Below are positions 7,381 to 10,415 of a DNA stretch of 10,415 bases, piece after piece. How positions within the stretch are numbered: position 1 is the stretch's first letter; each line of letters opens with the position of its first letter. The position numbers were made by a program, and so were the translations under genes. The notes under the pieces are model-generated. The model saw only the letters and a list, made by a program, of their open reading frames with translations. It ran no database searches and was not told the DNA's origin. The DNA is from Larix sibirica (lineage: Eukaryota; Streptophyta; Pinopsida; Pinales; Pinaceae), in contig NWUY0300014006.1 in assembly GCA_004151065.3 (NCBI GenBank), positions 21,192-31,606 of the forward strand, given 5' to 3'.

Positions 7381-7690
7381 TTGTTCCCATTGTAGAAGTC
7401 TGCTCATTGAGTCTCATCTCTAGACAATCTCTAGATCCAAACCCTCGACTCAACATCCATTCCCATCTCCTCTCAGACGTGGAGACTATTCATCTTGGCG
7501 GATCAAATGAAGCCAAGTTGAATGCTAGTCTCTGCTTGTTCTATGTCATCCACACAAGCAATACATGGTATCGCAACAATATATAGGAGCAAGTGTGGTA
7601 TGCTCGTTGTTGCTTGAATAAATTGTTTCTTGACATGGAAGCAATTCCCTATTCCTACTCCACACAGTTTTTAGTAATGCAATCAACCAT
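7381..7690. other. Unassigned DNA between hexamer tract and gag relic
   Basis: GC content stays moderate, unlike the A/T-rich spacers, so this may be further decayed element body on the minus strand. On the plus strand 7353-7586 is open for 77 codons without a recognisable motif. ACATGGTATC at 7564-7573 resembles the start of a tRNA-iMet primer binding site (TGGTATC), but the match stops after seven bases and no LTR end precedes it convincingly. Confidence 0.35.
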
Positions 7691-8336
7691 TCATTGAAAC
7701 AGCCAAACACTCTGAGAAATAGCTGCTTCGTTTGCTACCATGGAGTTCCTAGGAACCCCAAAGGTCATTGACCTCCGTGCACCAATCTCTGAAACATCCC
7801 CAAGAAAGGAATCGCCTTTTGGAAAATGGAAGGCAACAATAGTTGCATTGGGGTTGCGCTTGATGTCTACATCCATCTGCTATCCTCATCAGTGGTGATG
7901 CAAACCTCCTTCTTTGCTAAAGCTCCTTGGATAACTATTTCCCCTTGGGCTAGAGATGCAGGCAACTCTTCATCTCCCTCATTCTTCACTCTCCACACTC
8001 TTCTCTTTGTTGTGCACTTTTTGGGGTGAAGCTCCAGGTGAATTCTCCAACACCTTGCTTCCTAATGTCCACTCAGCTTACAATTGTGGCAAAAGTTCCT
8101 TTTACTGCATGGTCTACTAGGCATACTCCTCTCCATATGCCTCTAAGTTTGCTGTTGGTTAGGGGAAGTCTTGCCATTCTTCCTTTGAAAGCAATCAGGC
8201 TTGTGGCATGTTGCTTGATTCTTCTAGGAAGTTGCCTCAACGTGGCCTTTCTTCCCACAAAATAAACATGCCTCTGAGTACCAACAACGAGCAGCGCTAT
8301 GGCCTTTCTTCTTGCAACAATGACAAAGAATGGATG
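7691..8336 (-). pseudogene. gag: LTR-retrotransposon gag relic with three zinc-knuckle motifs
   Basis: In one minus-strand frame, 152 codons from 8325 to 7870 read as a nucleocapsid-like protein interrupted only by TAG codons (8224-8226, 8143-8145, 8062-8064, 7867-7869). Knuckle 1 at 8284-8325 is intact (CHCCKKKGHSAARC). Knuckle 2 at 8227-8268 (CLFCGKKGHVEATS) has lost its last Cys. Knuckle 3 at 8050-8091 keeps both Cys pairs and the His but holds a TAG after the His. A Cys/His-containing linker (CHKPDC) lies between 2 and 3. The text after knuckle 3 (CWRIHLELHPKK) resembles the CWxLHPEL segment common behind gag knuckles in plant LTR elements. Below 7867 the likely frame shifts to another that stays open to 7691. 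The N-terminal capsid part is absent because the long LTR abuts at 8337. Same strand as the LTR, but no primer binding site lies between them. Confidence 0.7.
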
Positions 8337-9586
8337 TGTAACATACCCGGTCGCCTCTTTCAACCATTGAAACCATGTGGTACTCAAATTACATATCTGA
8401 ATTCAACTATGGCGCCCAAATTTCATCTTTCATATTTCATTTAATTTAATAGCGGAAAATAAATTTGTATTCTCGCCCAAATAAAATATGCATTCATTAA
8501 ACATTATAGGCAATATCAAACCTAAAACGCACATACCATGCCAAGCAATTCCATGCACTTAAACATTCACAAAACAGTAATTAAACAATATGTAAACACA
8601 ATTTTAAATCCATGGCATTCGTATTTAGATAGACACTTATCTTAATAAATTGTTCTCCAACTAGCTGCAAAAGTGAAGGGCATTCCTCGCAACCATAGGC
8701 ACTGTCAAGCCATATCTTTCTTTGACAGGTCACCCATGAGTTGGGGTTATCAATCCACAAGGGAAAAGTTCTCCTACACAATTCAGTCTCTCATGCAACC
8801 CACTTGTACATAAATCCCCCCCAAAACTGTCTCAATCCTCAATCATCCTTCCTCGTCAATCTGCACAATGTCAGGAACAAGCCCCCTTCTCTGAGCTAAC
8901 AGTCCCTCGGGAAGCCTCTAGTTCCCTTCTAGCGCTCCAACACAGGTTGGATAGGAAGTCTTTGAATTGGGACTCCAGGGCACAAGATGTAGGCCAGGTT
9001 CCTCTCATGCACCAGTATACCAGGGTTAATGGCATGGGAAGTTTGAGTTCATTAATGGAATGTCGAGTTCTCTATCACAAGTAGAAAACTCTTGCAGTCC
9101 AAGGTGATGGAAAGGAAGATGAGGAATGAATTTTTCGAATCCATGAAGGAACGAACCCCTCTCCAACTAAACTCACACTTTTTATATGCATGGTTTAGAT
9201 TTCCATGTGGCTTCTCCACATGTGACCATTTCCCCCCTCTTAATCCCCCCTTGTGATAATTAAATAATGCTTAATCAAAGCATGACTCTTAATCATGGTT
9301 TAGGAACTTGGTTTAAATTGATAAGGCTAGGGAAATAAGATTAAGCCCACTAAGGTCATTTTCCCTTAACCCACTATCACTTCCCCACTTGTGGAATCAT
9401 AGCCCCCTATCTCATCTTTGTCATTATTCCTCTATAGTTGTCAGAGATTTTATATTAATATTAAAAATGCACATATTCATGTGATATTCACAAAGTCTCA
9501 GTCACCCTGGACCATTTGTTTAGGGTTCTATCTTTTACATGAATATATACAAAATTACTTTACGGGGTCAAAACCAAGGTATTACA
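8337..9586 (-). mobile_element. Long LTR, family copy 2: complete 1250-bp 3' LTR
   Basis: Both ends are visible: TGTAACATACCC on the left and GGTATTACA on the right, which are imperfect inverted termini (TGTAATACC on the minus strand). Immediately right of it, the plus strand reads TTCCCTCCCCCCTT, a minus-strand polypurine tract, so this is the 3' LTR of a minus-strand element whose body lies to the right. It aligns with copy 1 (4770-5945) over 1176 bp. A minus-strand TATA box lies at 9179-9186. The left border falls inside the zinc-knuckle region of another gag relic, so this element probably inserted there. The open frame running from 8387 into 8073 is a chance fusion of LTR and gag DNA. 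Confidence 0.85.
9179..9186 (-). promoter_or_regulatory. LTR TATA box, copy 2
   Basis: On the minus strand this is TATAAAAA within a block identical to copy 1 (ATGCATATAAAAAGTG). The flanking 40 bp are among the best conserved parts of the LTR, in keeping with a promoter. On its left side lies a partial palindrome at about 9203-9221 (CATGTGG...CCACATG). Confidence 0.5.
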
Positions 9587-9600
9587 TTCCCTCCCCCCTT
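9587..9600 (-). promoter_or_regulatory. Polypurine tract next to the long LTR
   Basis: On the minus strand this is AAGGGGGGAGGGAA followed at once by the LTR start TGTAATACC. It would prime plus-strand synthesis and shows that 8337-9586 is a 3' LTR, with the internal region at higher coordinates. Confidence 0.8.
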
Positions 9601-10126
9601 AATTTATGCACTGTCCTTGGTGCATCATCAACACTATGTACATGTACATATATTTCAACAAAACTTCAAAATAGTTGTGTGGCATCTTTTAGCTCCAATG
9701 TCACTTCTTCGGGCACATCTTCCACAATGTACTTGGTGTTCTCTTCCTTCAAGCTTTAAGACCATGTTTCTATGTCTTTGGTATTTGGTTGCATATGCCA
9801 TGCTACCCTATTTATTTCTGCTTGCATTTGATATCTGTCTAAACATCAATGTTTCATAGTTTCTTTCATTTCCTTGAGATGCTTCCAAGGCCTCAACATT
9901 CCAACATATACCTACAACAATCATCAAGTAAACATGTATATCATAGTCATTCATATGCAACAATTATTCCCTTTATAGGAATTTCAACTCATAAAGGAAG
10001 CACATATATTCATAACACAAGGTCAAGTATGCAAACCAACCTAATACTTATATGTATTAATATATTTCCTTGCTTCAAATGGATGCCATGGAAAATAATT
10101 CCACTACTCCTCTTGACACATGGTAT
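9601..10126 (-). pseudogene. Decayed 3' end of the long-LTR element body
   Basis: This is the internal DNA just upstream (minus sense) of the polypurine tract. One minus-strand frame between about 9880 and 9600 shows protein-like text broken by stops: MQAEINRVAWHMQPNTKD, then KYIVEDVPEEVTLELKDAT, then DDAPRTVHKLRG next to the tract. I cannot place these fragments in a named domain; a C-terminal tail of pol or an extra 3' ORF is possible. The plus-strand open frames of 103-113 codons here are shadows. From about 9900 to 10126 the sequence is A/T-rich and may already belong to the divergent LTR-like segment that follows. Confidence 0.4.
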
Positions 10127-10300
10127 AGTCACATACCCTCTACAGTCTCCCAATCTGTAGCACTCCTCCCCTATCAACCTACACAACACAAGGAATGGGG
10201 CTCCCTTCTCTGAGTTAACAGTCCCTTAGGTTTGTTACCCCAATTCCCTTCTAGTTCTCCAACACAGGCCGGTTACGGAATATCCGTGTTAGGACTCTAA
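10127..10300 (-). repeat. Diverged copy 3 of an LTR-family segment
   Basis: This stretch aligns with 5250-5420 of copy 1 and the matching part of copy 2. Shared landmarks in order are CCCTCTACAG/CCCTCCATAG, CCC(C/T)ATCAACCT, CCCTTCTCTGAG(C/T)TAA, TTCCCTTCTAGTTCTCC, ACACAGG and GGACTCTA. It is in the same orientation as the other copies. It lies within the expected body of the copy 2 element, so it is either a nested related LTR or a captured fragment. Confidence 0.7.
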
Positions 10301-10306
10301 ATATCT

Positions 10307-10332
10307 CATGAATCACTCTCAACAGATTCATG
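10307..10332. repeat. Perfect hairpin (8-bp arms) between LTR-segment copies
   Basis: CATGAATC at 10307-10314 pairs with GATTCATG at 10325-10332 around a 10-nt loop. A shorter palindrome, ACGGA-ATA-TCCGT, lies at 10275-10287. Both sit between the two copies of the CCCTTCTCTGAG motif. Confidence 0.75.
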
Positions 10333-10377
10333 AAAGTCACCTCTTCTTTGCATACATTCGCCCTCTAGGATCAGGCA

Positions 10378-10415
10378 TCCCCTTCTCTGAGTTAACAATC
10401 CCTCGAGCGATCCAT
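10378..10415 (-). repeat. Partial copy 4 of the CCCTTCTCTGAG motif, cut by window end
   Basis: CCCCTTCTCTGAGTTAACAA followed by TCCCTCGAGCGA repeats the core of copy 3 (10201) about 180 bp further on and matches 5326-5360 and 8882-8916. This indicates an internal duplication within the divergent LTR-like sequence. The window ends here, so its extent is unknown. Confidence 0.65.

Noticed and set aside
7564-7576. TGGTATCGCAACA as a tRNA-iMet primer binding site for a plus-strand copia element
   Set aside because: Only the first seven bases match, no convincing LTR end or start precedes it, and the recognisable gag next to it is on the other strand.
8073-8387. 104-codon minus-strand open frame as a real gene
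   Set aside because: It starts inside the LTR and runs through gag in the wrong frame; the zinc knuckles are in a different frame.
8882-8916. Minus-strand GTTAGCTCAGAGAAGG as a tRNA/SINE A box for RNA polymerase III
   Set aside because: The A-box likeness is fair, but the nearest B-box-like word is about 100 bp away and poorly matched, and the block lies inside a clear LTR.
9418-10160. Three overlapping plus-strand frames of 103-113 codons
   Set aside because: They cross the LTR border and polypurine tract, share no motif, and the protein-like text of this region is on the minus strand.
1-10415. CRISPR array, bacterial operon, phage or integron structure
   Set aside because: Tandem repeats lack regular spacers, there are no cas-like or bacterial genes, and all recognisable coding relics are eukaryotic retroelements.

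Overview
The window looks like nuclear intergenic DNA from a plant with a large, repeat-filled genome. It is A/T-rich and holds no complete host gene, no tRNA or rRNA, and no bacterial-style operon. What can be recognised is retrotransposon debris: two LTR families, two or three gag-type relics, and a poly(A)-tailed retroposon. The long LTRs and the decayed, layered insertions would fit a conifer or another large-genome seed plant, but nothing seen here proves a species. Two single N bases (2843 and 5946) each lie exactly where one element stops, so they may be assembly joins.

Layout, left to right. 1-760 is A/T-rich DNA with one short hairpin. 764-1260 is a T/G-rich (minus-strand) tract with two small tandem repeats, possibly the 3' untranslated tail of a LINE-like element. 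1270-1612 is very A/T-rich. 1613-2842 is the best non-LTR candidate: read on the minus strand it has a GC-richer open frame (2842 down to 2088), a T/G-rich 3' region with an imperfect ~98-bp duplication, and a terminal A10 tract. It is cut at its 5' end by the first N.

2844-3880 is a plus-strand Ty1/copia-type remnant: a broken gag with a zinc knuckle, then about 350 bp of unassigned DNA, then a polypurine tract and a ~271-bp 3' LTR. The whole pol region is missing. 3881-4769 is A/T-rich with a 12-bp-arm hairpin.

4770-5945 and 8337-9586 are two copies of one long LTR family, both on the minus strand. The left copy stops at the second N. The right copy is complete (1250 bp), has TGTAATACC / GGTATGTTACA-type ends and a polypurine tract abutting its 5' end (minus sense), so it is a 3' LTR whose element body lies to the right. 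It sits directly against a minus-strand gag relic (about 7691-8336) with three zinc-knuckle motifs, which suggests a nested insertion. Between the LTRs lie a recent-looking 89-bp tandem duplication (6182-6349), A/T-rich spacer, and a degenerate GGCTCT-like tract (7273-7380). To the right, 9601-10126 carries the decayed end of the element body, and 10127-10415 holds more divergent copies of a segment of the same LTR family.

No genes act together here. I did not find a convincing new biological system. The items most worth following are the unidentified retroposon ORF at 2088-2842, the N bases that coincide with element breakpoints, and the LTR segment that recurs four times.
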